A stretch of DNA of 64,000 nucleotides from Gigaspora rosea (taxonomy: Eukaryota > Glomeromycota > Glomeromycetes > Diversisporales > Gigasporaceae). The translations under genes and the position numbers were made by a program. This document shows positions 45,012 to 56,352 of the stretch, piece after piece. The notes below the pieces were generated by a model. The model searched no databases, was not told where the DNA came from, and was given only the letters and a program-made list of their open reading frames with translations. Location: positions 93,469 to 157,468 of the forward strand of contig QKWP01000782.1 of assembly GCA_003550325.1 (NCBI GenBank), given 5' to 3'. Numbering within the stretch: the stretch's first letter is position 1; each line of letters begins with the position of its first letter.

Positions 45012-45839
45012 TTAGCGTGCTCCATTTTTGCAATATTCAAACGCTTTCTTTTTGTCCTCTTCAACACTACTTCCATTCTTGTAACAATATCCAACATTAT
45101 TTGTTCCAAAGGCATAACCTATCTCTGCAGCTTTTACAAAACGGCTGTCTTTATTTATTTGATTTAAGCATGAACGGCAAACATTTTCTATTTCAACTCC
45201 AATTCCAAGCTAATAACAATATCCAACACTATTTGTTCTTGTTCCCATAGTATTACCCATCTTTGCAAATTTTTGAAAATAAAAGAATGACTTATGTTTA
45301 TCCTTTTCGACTCCAACTCTATATAGATAACAATATCCAGCATCGTGTATTCCATTAACGTCTCCCATCTCAGCAGATTTTTGATAATAAATAAATGCCT
45401 TACGTTCATCCTTTTCAACTTCAACTCCATTTTTATAACATAACCTGACAGAAAATATCTTGTAAAAATCATCCATATCTGCTAATTTTTGGTAATAATT
45501 GAATGCTTTACGTTCATCCTTTTCAACCCATTTTCCAAAATGATAACAACTTGCAAGAATGAATTGAACTGGAGAGTTAATTGGATTATCTAAACAAAAA
45601 TTGATAATATTTTCAAGATTTTGTTTCTTCTTTATTAGAAACTGTCCTAATTTATCAAGAATTCAGCGTTCTGGCTTGCCTTTCAATTTTTCTTTTTTAT
45701 ATAAATTACACATATTATTAACAATTTCATTTAAAAGCATGTGACAAATTATAGTACCATTGTTGGCTATTTGAGTAATATCCAATGAACACTCAATTTT
45801 TTCAACTTGCTTTACAAATAGAATATTGTGATTAGACAT
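45012..45839 (-). pseudogene. Sel1-like repeat protein, decayed
   Basis: Reads from the ATG at 45839. The N-terminal region (MSNHNILFVKQVEK, then CHMLLNEIVNN) is of the type that precedes SLRs in glomeromycete proteins. Stops occur at about 45660 (TGA) and 45205 (TAG). Four to five repeats follow: CYHFGKWVEKDERKAF, CYKNGVEVEKDERKAFIYYQ, KSAEMGDVNGIHDAGYCY, GVEKDKHKSFFYFQKFAKMG, and GYCYKNGSSVEEDKKKAFEY. The final stop is at 45012. SLR proteins are alpha-solenoid adaptors, often in ER quality control or signalling. It lies inside the 12-kb hAT element, opposite its transposase. Confidence 0.88.
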
Positions 45840-46765
45840 TTTGACGCAAGAAGTATGGTGTACAATATAGTTGCATCAAATTTATTGCGTAGGTTATGTA
45901 TTACATTGCACAACATACAACTTTTAGATGTTATTTATATGAGTTAATAAATTTGTAACTGTAGTTACTGTAACTACTTGCGGTATTAAACGGGTACGAG
46001 TACTAGACTCTGAACCCTAGGGCAAGGGTAGGGCCCGGATAGTTGAGTCCTTGTATAGGCGGATAGGGTAGGGCCCCTGAATACTAATATGCTATATATA
46101 TAAACCTTTGTTTTCAAATCTTATATAAGTGTACAAAAAATTTTATTATGGAAGTGTACATTGGCTTGAAGCTATATATTTAATGTACGACAAAAGTTTA
46201 ATATAAGTTTTTTATACTTTAATAAAGTGTACAATAAAGCAAAATTTATTATTAAGCTAATGTACGATAAAGATTTAAATATTTAAATTTACTTTTTAAA
46301 ATTTTTTGGATATTTTCTCAAAGTTTCATCCTGATCTTGCTTGTAATTTGCATTTATTCATTTTTTATTCAGAACTTTTCAGATTATATATTTTCTTATA
46401 GAATTTACTAATTTCTTTCCATTGTCTAACTGTTTAGAATTATTCATGCTAATTTATATATTACTTTCTAAATAAAATATGTTATCTTTGTTAGAGTTAG
46501 GATTAAAGTTAGTAAATAATATTATACAGTACTAAAATTTTGCAATAAATTTTTTTTATTACGGTGCAAACAACCTAGTCCCGACAAATAAAATCGATGA
46601 CATTCAAATTGCTAATCCTTCTTCAAAAAAAATAGTCATCAAAAAATACTATCCTAAAATGTTAAATCAAAACAAGCTAAACACTTCCATAGTTTTTAAT
46701 TTTTTTTAAATCTATTTATAAAAAAGTTATAGCAGGTTGAAGTTAAAGTATTTTTATAAAATTTG

Positions 46766-46909
46766 GCCGCCCTATATATATTATAAAAACAAGCAATTTG
46801 GCCGCCCTATATATACTAAATTTGGCCGCCCTATATATACTAAATTTGGCCGCCTTATATATACTAAATTTGGCCGCCTTATATATACTAAATTTGGCCG
46901 CCCTATATA
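46766..46909. repeat. Tandem AATTTGGCCGCCCTATATAT array
   Basis: Five to six units of about 25 bp. They make mirrored repetitive open frames on both strands that should not be read as genes. Confidence 0.9.
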
Positions 46910-46911
46910 TT

Positions 46912-47295
46912 ACTATAGTGTGAATATGGCGTGCATGCATATTAAAATATTTTTTACTAAGTTAACGATATATGCCCACTAATTGAAAGTTGTAGAGCTC
47001 GTCGAGACGCATCTAACGGTGGTTAGATCATCCAAATCGGCCTAGTGGATGGCAAGATATCGTCAAAAAACAATTGGGCGACTATATAATTCTCTATGTA
47101 AATTACATGGAGACTTGATATAATCGTCCAATCGTTTTTCAACAATATCTTGCCATCCACTGGGCCGATTTGGATGATCTAACTATCGTTAGATGCGTCT
47201 TAACGAGCTCTAAAAACTTTCAATTAGTGGACATGTGTTGTTAACTTAGTAAAAATATATTTTCAAATGTATGCACGCCACATTCACACTATAGT
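46912..47295. repeat. Fold-back element between two related arrays
   Basis: Arms of about 190 bp; ends ACTATAGTGTGAATATGGCG and, inward, ACTATAGTGTGAATGTGGCG. It separates the array at 46766-46909 from a similar one at 47405-47535. Confidence 0.88.
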
Positions 47296-47404
47296 GATTT
47301 TCATATGTGATTTGCATTACGTTATACTACAGACAATCTCTGATTAACTGGCGTAACTATCAATTAAAGTAATTTGGTAAATGAGCATGTGCCAATTTGG
47401 CTAT

Positions 47405-47535
47405 ATATATAATGAAAATATCAAATTTGGCTATAAATAATGAAAATATCAAATTTGGCTGCATATAATAAAAATATCAAATTTGGTCGCATATAATAAA
47501 AATATCAAATTTGGCCGCATTATATAAATTTCAGA
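47405..47535. repeat. Tandem AAATATCAAATTTGGC array
   Basis: About five units of 26-29 bp sharing AATTTGGC with the array left of the fold-back. Confidence 0.85.
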
Positions 47536-48104
47536 TTTGGCCACTAGAAAATTCCATTTGTTGAAACTAGGTTGTTCGAACTATAGTATACAAAAGATGA
47601 TTTCTTAGGCAAAGTTTTGTGATAAGTGTAACTTTTCAAAAAAAAACTGATTATTGTTTTAATTATTATAATATCTGATTTTGTATTCTAATTGGCCAAT
47701 AAAAAAATTGGTGGAGAAATTAGAATAACCTCTCTTATATACTGTACGATATACCAATTTAATATAATTAGTAAGTGTACACCAATTTTTTTTTAATAAT
47801 ATTAATTAAGTGTACATCAAAGGTTAAGCAAATTTGCTATTAAAAAGCTCATTTTTGTATACAAATGGACAAACATTTTAAAAAATTTAGTTTAAGTGTA
47901 CGACAAAGGTTTTTTGTATATATTCAGGGGTCCTGGTAGGGTCAGGGTATTGCTAGTACCCGGCCCTACCCGGCCTTTGCAGAAGCCTATATAAGAGCCT
48001 TTTAACGGAAATCGACTTTCGGTTAAAAAACCAAAATTAATAATCGACTTAAATCGATTAAGCCAAGTCGATTTTTATTGTCGACTTGGTTCACTACCTA
48101 GACC

Positions 48105-48488
48105 TGCCACTTGGGGGTGACAACTTACCAACTTTCCTAAGTCACCATACCCTTAAATATTTTAAAAGATCTTGTATACTACAAAATAAGTAAAATATTT
48201 TGCAAAATATCAAATTTCAAGAAATAAATATTTTGAAAATGATTTTGAAATATTTTAAAAGTGGTTTCAAAATATTTTAGAACTAGAACTAATATTTTTG
48301 AAATATTTTGAAATTTTGTATAATGTACAAATTATGTATTACAAGCCCATATTAGATTTTTGTTTATTTTAGTTTTGTTTATAATTAATTATCTATTATT
48401 TTACATTGTTTTTTTTATTTTCGTTTGTCTTTTTTAATTTTGGTTTATTTTTTTTTAGTTTGGTTTGTTTTTTGAATAATTATTTTTA
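48105..48488. repeat. AAATATTTTGAAA degenerate repeats
   Basis: Roughly ten copies of AAATATTTT or TTTTGAAATATT between 48160 and 48310, then T-rich DNA. Confidence 0.6.
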
Positions 48489-48599
48489 GTGCGGGGGTGC
48501 ACCGTGTGCGAGGTATAATCACAGACATATATAAACAGTAATAATCATCTGATAATTACTAATTTTTTTTTAATTTTTTTTTTTAGCATTTCTTTCGGG

Positions 48600-49500
48600 T
48601 CGTAGTTGTTGTAGTTGGAGTTGCTATTAACGGAGTCATAGGTGCGCTGTCATCGTTATTGGAGTCGTGGTAGATGCCTTATAGTGGATTTCATTGTCTG
48701 ACTTGCTTCTGGTATCACATTTAATTTAGTAATTTTCTTTCTAGGTCGTTCTTATTGACATTTTAAATGGGTGTCATTGTTTCTTGTATTTGCCTTATAG
48801 TGGATTTCGTGTTTACTTGCTTCTGGTGTCGCTTGCATTGCATATATAACCTTCTACTTTTTTTCTAGGTTTTTTTGGTTTTAGTTTTGTGCCATGTCGA
48901 TGTATAAGTGAATGTTGTTATTTTTTGTATTGACTTTCTTGTGGATTTTTAGTTGATTTCTGGATTTACTTATGGTGTCACTAATGTTATGTCTAACTTC
49001 CTGCTTTTTCTTTCTAGGTTGTTCGTTTCGTACTGTGTCGCTATTGTAGGTGGGTTATCGTTTCTTATGTAATATTATGATGGATTTCGTCAGTTTATTT
49101 GCTTCTGATGTCGGTAATATTGCATGTCTAACTTTCCACTTTCTTTCTAAGCCATTCTTAGTATCAATTTTATGCTATATCACCATTGTAGATGGGTCAT
49201 TGTTTCTTTACTGTGAAGTTTGTAGTTGACTTGCATCTGGTGTCACTCATGTTGCATGTTTAACTTTTCACTTTTTTATTAGTTGTTCTTGATATCGATT
49301 TCACATTGTATAGCTATTATATGTGGGTATCGTATTGCTTATGTTAGCTTTATAGTGGATTTCGTCATGTCTAACTTCCATTTTACTTTCTAGGTTATTC
49401 TTTGTGTTAGTTTCGTGTTGTGTCGTTTTTGTATGTGGATATCGACGTTGTTTGGTTGATTTAATATGGATTTTGCTGATTGATTTGCTTTAGTGGTATT
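48600..49500. repeat. Tandem repeat of about 120-140 bp, six to seven units
   Basis: Units share CTTTCTAGGTTGTTC, GTCATTGTTTCTTATG, TTATAGTGGATTTCGT and ACTTGCTTCTGGTGTC. The TTTCTTTCTAGG block resembles an intron 3' end, but no coding frame persists. Confidence 0.75.
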
Positions 49501-49971
49501 TGGAATTCGAGTAGTGTTAGCGATTCATGTTAAGGTTAGGGTGAGGCTGAGGTTGTTTACTAATGAGTTATTTATTCGAATATGTTATGCTACAATCCTT
49601 TTTTTTTGTATTTTAAAATATTAGCTATCCGATACGAAAGTATCGAGCAGCATTTTGTCTTAAATCGATCATGGGTATATTGTAATTGATCGTTAATAGA
49701 TGATCATGATTTATCGTATGATTTTACTGTTTAGTGATTTATTTTATGATTTTATTTGATGCATTGTCATGATTTACTGTATAATTCGATGACATAATAA
49801 CTTAGTATTTGGGATTATTAATCGTTAGTATTATTTAAGGGAACAAGCCTTTTTCAGAAAAGGTAACTTCTGTTTTTTCTGATTATACGACTTTGTTTGA
49901 TTTTTCGTCCCGCTCTACCTAACTCTTGTACATGATCATAGAGGGTTGTAATTTGATTCTTGTTGAAGATA

Positions 49972-50430
49972 TTTGCAAATCGTAATTCACGTGACCTGCA
50001 CTTGGTGCACATATTTCCCAGTATCGGCATAAAAATTTCACCCCCAAGTGACCAGTGCCAAAATTCTTTTAAGTTCATTTATTTTAGAGTTAGGATAAGT
50101 GCCCAGTTAGGATTTGGGTTTAGGTTTAGATTATTATAGTAAATCACTCAAGGAAAGCTCAAAAAAGTGGTTTCCTATGCAAATGATTATGTTACATAAC
50201 ATTTTGCAGAAAAATCTGATTGGCAAATCGTAATTCACATGACCTGCACTTGGTTTACATGTTCCCCACAGCATAAAAATTTCACCAAAATTCTTTCAAG
50301 TTCATTTATATTAGGGTTAGGGTGAGTGCGTAGTTAGGATTTGGATTTAGATTTAGGTTATTATATAGTAAAATCGTTCAAGAAAAATCAAAAAAGTAGT
50401 TTCTTATGCAAATAATTATGTTACATTTGG
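49972..50430. repeat. Direct duplication of about 230 bp
   Basis: GCAAATCGTAATTCACRTGA begins both copies (about 49972 and 50224). They run in parallel through AGTTAGGATTTGG to ATTATGTTACAT. Copies have diverged with small deletions. Confidence 0.85.
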
Positions 50431-50740
50431 CGATACTGGATACTTATTTGTGTGGGTAATACAAGCTCCTAAAGATGTGAGAGTGCAAATTTTGACTATT
50501 CCGGATTAACCCGATGAAGAATTCGAACATGCATAAAAGAAAAAAAATGCAAAAACTAATGTTTAAATTGATCTTGGTGCACTAATTAAAAATGACGGGA
50601 AATGAAGTTTTACTTTTACTCTAACCATAGGTTCTAACGTTAAGGTCCTAACTCTAAATTTTTATCCTACGCACTTAGTTTATTTACAAAATCGAATTCC
50701 TTTTTTGGTTTGTTACCCGCACAAATAAGTAAAATAAATA

Positions 50741-51082
50741 CAGTCAACCCTCCATAAATGCAATCTCCATAAATGCAATACCTTTCTAAATGCACGTTTT
50801 TTTCTATTCCGTAAAATGTTATTAGTGCTAAATGCACGTTCTATATTCTGTAAATGCACATTCTCTTGAATAACATTTTATATCACACTAACCTCCCTAA
50901 ATGCACGTGGCCAATCAAATTTTAGTATTTAAGATAGGTTATACAGTTTTGGTAAAAGTTACACAAACTTGATGATCTAATTTTTAAAAGCTGCAATTTA
51001 ATTGGCTCTCTCTAAATGCAAACCTCCCTAAATGCACGTTGTAGGCTTGTCCCCACGAGTTGCATTTATGGAGGGTTGACTG
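50741..51082. mobile_element. pogo/Tigger-like MITE
   Basis: Ends CAGTCAACCCTCCATAAATG and its inverted copy, perfect for 25 bp, with TA at both borders (50739-50740 and 51083-51084). The motif CTAAATGCACGTT recurs at least five times inside. Non-coding. CAGT ends with TA target fit the pogo/Fot1 branch of Tc1/mariner. Confidence 0.92.
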
Positions 51083-51185
51083 TATGTATACACATGATCG
51101 ATTCCGATCCAGCTGACCATGGTCCCGAAGTACTCCAACGTATCCAACTCGGAATTTCGAACCCCACCCATGGTGCACCCCGCAC

Positions 51186-52068
51186 CAAAAAATAATGCCC
51201 TTGTTTTTTTTATTTTTTATTTATTTATTTATTTTTTAATTTTTTTCATTATATTTTAACACTTTATAAGAACATCAAACCTAACTTCACTAGCACTTTG
51301 CATATTCTAAATTTTTTTTTTATTATTAGTGTATATACATCATAAGAAACCAAGACTGTTAAGATTTCTTGAAGCAGTCTACATATACATACTAGAGTAG
51401 CACTCTTTCCAATCAAATAAAAAAACACTTTGAAGTTTTTTTCAGCAGTTTTTCTTGAATCAGTATATGGTAAGCTTTATTTTTTATTTATTTTTTCTTT
51501 TAATTCTGTTTAAATTATTTAAATTATTTTATTTTATATAATTCTTTACATAAACTGTCTCTATACTAATAAAACCATTTTTATACTAATACTATACTAA
51601 TCCTAACCCTAACTTTAAACTGTGCAGGTACCTCTTACACTAATCCTGCAATCTAACCAGCATGGTGGACATTCAATTTGATTGGCTTGAAGATTACTAA
51701 GTTACACAATATAAAAATTTTTAAAGTAACTATTACTATAAAAAACAATATCGTCAATTAACAACTCATAGTTTCATATAATAAAATTTTTTTAAACCAT
51801 ATATAGTATTCTTCAACTCTTTGCATGTCTTCTGTAAAAAAAGATCAGTATAAATCAAATATAGTAATATAGTAGGACCCCGAATAATCTATGTGAGGTT
51901 ATATTTGAGCATCATAGTAAAAATTTTTTGGTCAGCATTTTGGTTTGGTATATATAAGCTACATTTCAAACATTAGATCGAACTTTTATTTATTTTTAAC
52001 TTTTTTTGAAATATAACATTTCTAAAAAAAAAAAACAGACCGTTTTTTAAAAAAAAAAAAAAAAAGCA
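51186..52068. other. AT-rich intergenic DNA
   Basis: No gene. AGGACCCCGAATAATCT at 51874 matches one end of the short hAT family (16461-17602); no partner end was found, so this may be a truncated copy. Confidence 0.5.
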
Positions 52069-52140
52069 NNNNNNNNNNNNNNNNNNNNNNNNNNNNNNNN
52101 NNNNNNNNNNNNNNNNNNNNNNNNNNNNNNNNNNNNNNNN
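52069..52140. other. Assembly gap (72 N) in poly-A tract
   Basis: The gap lies within long A-runs carrying AAACAGACC on both sides, probably a short tandem repeat. Confidence 0.95.
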
Positions 52141-52199
52141 AAAAAAAAAAAAAAAAACAGACCATTCTCTAAAAAAAAAAACAAAGTTCAAAATTTCTT

Positions 52200-54140
52200 A
52201 AACCTATTTGATCTATAAGCTACTATGGATCATAAATATATATTTTACAAAATATGAAAAAAACTTAAAAAAACCCTGTTTTGCTTAATTTTTATTTAAT
52301 TTTTACATTTTTTGATTTTTGCTTCTTTTTGATTTTGCCCAAATTTTTTATTACCATATTTCAAATATAAGATTTATAAAAATTACCCTCATTAGCATTC
52401 TTTTAAATATACCTTTTTGCTATTTAGCTGTTTTCAAATATAATCTTTTTCTCCAATACCTACTTTTCAAATAGTTTGTTATTTTGGTTTACAAACATTT
52501 TACCCCAACTATTTTCTTTGCACTGGCATATCAAAACTATGTGCATATCAAGGTATCGATTATTTGTTCTAAAAGCTTCGAGCATTAACAATAAAATAGT
52601 TATTTTTTTGAACCAGATAGAAACTCTGTGAGAATTTATTGTTTATTATGATGTTTGAATATAAAGTAATGCTTGTGCAAGTTTTTTTTTTCCTTTTTGG
52701 CACTAATTAGCTTTTCCAGTACATATTTCTTGCCTCTATTGAGATTTTGGCTAACAATTTCTTGTATTTTTGGAATAGAAAAAAATTTAATTTCTCCTAT
52801 TGCTTCTTTTTCTTGTTTTTTGAAAAAAGGCAGTTTGTATCTCATTGATTTGTTTATTAAAATGGTAGCCCACTTGATTCATTTATTCAATTTTCGACTA
52901 ATTAAAAATTTACTTCTGACATATACAATCACAAACTCTTCCTGTCAATCACTTGTACAAATTTCCGAACAAAAGAAAAACAAAAAATTTTTTAGTAAAA
53001 GACAAAGCAGCTATTAATACTGGTTTTTATAAAGATCAACCTTCTTTTGCCATTCCGGGGACTCCTTTATATATTCAGCACGCAAGCCAGAAATGTCAGT
53101 TGTGCAAGATAATTAGCAGTAGATGCCCTTGGTACAAGAAATTCTGGTGGAAGTTCTCTTTCGTCAACGAAGGTACTATAGTCTGGCTAGGTAGTGAACT
53201 AAAAAAATGAGTTTTTTAATACACTTTTTAAGGTTTTTGGTTACAAGAACTTATCCGACCATACACCTGCTATCATATTCTCGCTTGAAGTTTTTTTTTC
53301 TGGAATTTTGGATGAAAAGTGGGAGACTCGGTGTACCCTCTCCAAAAGATCGGCATTGTTGTTCCTATCCTAATCGGGAAGAAAACATGCAGGTGGTTAA
53401 ACAGGAATGGACATGTAATGAGACGTGGCGCATAGGAGTAGGCAGATCTGCAGAGATTAAATTCCAGATTGTTTTTTTATTCTTTTTGTATACATATAAT
53501 ACTCTGGCGAGGCGTTTCTTTGTGCAGTATTATATAATTTTTATCGAAGAAAATTTTTGAATATTCTTTTAGTGGAATATTCTAGGATATTCATTTTTTT
53601 TTTCTATTTTCCTTCTTTTTCTTTTTCTTTTTTTTCTATTATATGTATGTCAGGTTATATTCTTTTTTTATGCTTTTTCATCTTGTTCTTTCGATATTTG
53701 GTTATCCGTTTAGATTGTGTAGTACTCACCCATTTTTTTCCTCCTTTATCTTCGTCCCTTTTATACCCCTTCGTATTTTTCTTTTTTGTTTTTATATTTA
53801 GTTCTATTATGCAGATATTAGTTAGCAAACTGTTCTGCCAGGATCTAGATGAAGGAAGTTTTTAAAAAAAGAGATGGTCATGACGAGCTATAGAACTCGG
53901 CTGTTGATATATATCTAGGTTTGTTTAACTACGATATATAGGGAGGTCAATTCTACTCTGGCAGGTCACAGACAAGTGCCTCGAGTAACTGGATGAACTA
54001 CTTTTTACTTGTAAGCAAAGATGCCAGAAGTAGTAATAACATTTGATAATGTAACTTTAATTGGCTTAGCCAGCTAAGTTGTAGTCAAGCATCCTAATTG
54101 GTTAATTAAAGGCATGTAGATATGATTGGTACGTACGTAC
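52200..54140. other. No recognised gene
   Basis: Open frames at 52673-53017, 52953-53210, 53207-53560 and 53557-53865 overlap in a staggered way. They are rich in Phe, Leu and Lys from T-runs and show no family motif. The stretch 53030-53460 is less AT-rich and could be a decayed gene. Confidence 0.4.
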
Positions 54141-54422
54141 TAGTATTTGTAGTCGATCATTATTTATCGACTTGACTAAGTCGACATTTAAAACTGATCT
54201 TTGTTTAATTTTGTCTCGTATTTTATATTCGTTGAATTTCTTTTTTGAGAATTTTTGGGAAAAGGATAATGTAAACTACCAAATCGGCCTAAATTTGATT
54301 GGTTACTGTAATTTTTAATATAGTCTAACATAAAATAGACTAAGCCGATTTTTTGAAAAATCGGCTGACTAAGCCCAGCTAAATCGATAAAATCAACTAA
54401 TGCAAATCGACTACAAACACTA
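54141..54422. mobile_element. hAT-like MITE, TAGTRTTTGTAGTCGAT ends
   Basis: Left TAGTATTTGTAGTCGATC and right inward TAGTGTTTGTAGTCGATT. Internal ATCGGCTGACTAAG-like blocks resemble the repeat after the SET gene. No clear 8-bp duplication. Confidence 0.6.
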
Positions 54423-56352
54423 AAAAATACTATACTTTTAAACTCTTATACATTAAAAATATACAATAAGTTTTTAAAAGTTAGAGCCACTAAGTTGTAG
54501 TAAATTAGTTAAACTACAAAATAGCAGCTCTATTTTTTTAATATTATTTTTATTTTAAATATTATTAGCTTTTAAAGTTTGAAAAGCCTTTAGGTGTCCT
54601 GCACTATATAACTTTTATAAATATAAGGATCTTTAGTTACTAGTACTAATACATTATAAGTTTTAATATATTACTATTTAAATAAGGTTTTTGAAAAGTA
54701 CAGCCAATATATCTCTATTCTTAGTTTTCAAAATCTGTATCTAGTCAAGTCGTTAGATCAATAATTTTTGATTCAATAGATCTAAAAATATTTATGTATT
54801 TACTAAAAATATTAATTATATTAATACATAGTTTTTTAATAAAAAAAGTTTTCAAACTCTATTACTCAAAAAAAATATTCTATATATTAATTATTTATTA
54901 AATAATTAGGTAATATTATATATTAGCAAATTTACAAAACTTTAATATTTTTTAATAACAAATATTGTAGGACTTTTTGATAAATGATTCCAAGTTATTT
55001 CCCAAACTTAATTTTAATAAGTTTTTAATCTATAAAATATTACTAAATGAACATATTTAATATAATCAAAATAATTATTACAAAAAATTTTAAGGTTGTA
55101 TAGTTTTTGGTTTGTAATATAAAAAGCAAGAAGTATAAATTCAAATTATTTAACTATTTATCATAAAATAATAAAAGATTACCAATTGTATTTTGAATAT
55201 TCTCTTCAGTATTCTGGTTAGATTTATTATCTATTAGGCCTTTTATACCTATATTATCAGTATTTTTAATAAAATTCTTATAATGATTATTATATTATTT
55301 ATTTTTAGACTTGCATTAATGCTTATCTCTAGCAACCTGTAATGTACTTGCAAATGTAGTACAAATGTCACATTTCAACACATAGCTATATGAAATTCAC
55401 TTTATCTTTTTTTAAATTTAATCTACCAATAAAAATCCTAAAAAAAAAGACTTAACAAAATTTTTTTTTTGTATTATCATAATTTATTAAGATATTTAAT
55501 CTAACTTTAAACTTTATAGTACTTATTACAAGGTTTAAAGTTAAATCAAAGTAAAAATAAAAGTTAAATTGAGTAAAAAAATAAATTTTTATTTAATGTT
55601 CAATACTATGAACTAATAGATTCAAAAACTTGAAAATCAAGTTTTTACTTGATTTTGTCAAGCACTAATTGCGGTTATCTCACTGCTGTCTCCGTAACTT
55701 TGTAAAATTGATCTTATTTCTTCTTTTAGGATCTCATCAGATATCTCGATCTTTAATTCGATATATTTTCATATTGTAGTAATCTGTGTGCACGACTAGT
55801 ACAATACGAATACATTGTAATTTCATGTAACTTTCGCAGTATTATAGTTTCAAATTAAATAATTGAATAATTCCTCAAAAAATAAATAAATAAATAAAAA
55901 TAAATAAAAATCCAGTTCACTGATAATTTCTGTATTATAACCTATTTTTAAAGTGGAATTTATGTCACGGAATTTATGAAAAGCAGCTGTAATCGATTAG
56001 TTGTTAAGTTGATTGGTCGATTACAGCTGCTTTCATTGGGATCTATTTGGTTTTGTAAAAAAAATATTTTTATTTATACTGTAAAAAAGTTATATATAAA
56101 AATTTTTTTAAAAAAAACTATACAAACAAAAGTTCTAAATTTCCCAATATACACCCAAATTCATTAATATCTCCGCAATAAATGAATTAATCATGTGTTT
56201 AAAAAAAAATTTGATCGAAATTTGAATCAGCCTTGGGCATGTCGTTCAGTCATCCAATCAAATTAAAGCCCGCTATTGCAGTATTGTTATAAAAAAGCCC
56301 ATTAGTTCACATTCACGTGACAAATACAGTAAAAAACATCTTTACCATCAAA
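54423..56352. other. AT-rich intergenic DNA upstream of uL14
   Basis: No gene seen. It includes the presumed uL14 promoter (last few hundred bases), with CACGTG-containing CATTCACGTGAC about 35 bp before the ATG. Confidence 0.5.
55980..56033. repeat. Perfect 17-bp inverted repeat upstream of uL14
   Basis: AAAGCAGCTGTAATCGA pairs exactly with TCGATTACAGCTGCTTT over a 20-bp loop, about 320 bp before the uL14 start codon. Confidence 0.9.

Larger units (their letters stand above)
46004..47989. mobile_element. Candidate hAT-like element with GGGTAGGGCCC ends
   Basis: Left TAGACTCTGAACCCTAGGGC and right inward TAGGCTTCTGCAAAGGCCGG begin alike, and both continue with GGGTAGGGCC. GTGTACGACAAAGG-like units recur inside both halves. 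No target duplication was found, so borders are provisional. Confidence 0.5.
36139..48096 (+). mobile_element. 12-kb hAT element with transposase and SLR relics
   Basis: Ends TAGTGATCTAAGTCGA and TAGTGAACCAAGTCGA (inward). Exact 8-bp duplication CCTAGACC at 36131-36138 and 48097-48104. Subterminal DNA on both sides has GTCGACTTAAGTCG-like palindromes. Inside are a decayed hAT transposase (plus strand), a decayed Sel1-like gene (minus strand) and later insertions at 37374, 37805, 38524, 42047, 43960 and 46004. Without these it would be about 6.9 kb. Confidence 0.85.
48489..51185. mobile_element. Candidate TIR element, GTGCGGGGTGCACC ends
   Basis: The left end GTGCGGGGGTGCACCGTG and the right end inward GTGCGGGGTGCACCATGG form a short inverted repeat, one G different in length. 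The interior holds the tandem tract 48600-49500, a duplicated block and a pogo-like MITE. No duplication of the target was seen. Confidence 0.6.

Noticed and set aside
46743..46982. Repetitive proteins on both strands
   Set aside because: Mirror translations of the AATTTGGCCGCCCTATATAT array.
51140..51185. tRNA-derived SINE suggested by GGTTCGAAATTCC on the minus strand
   Set aside because: No A-box at the expected distance; the motif is next to the inverted terminal sequence of the 48489-51185 candidate element.
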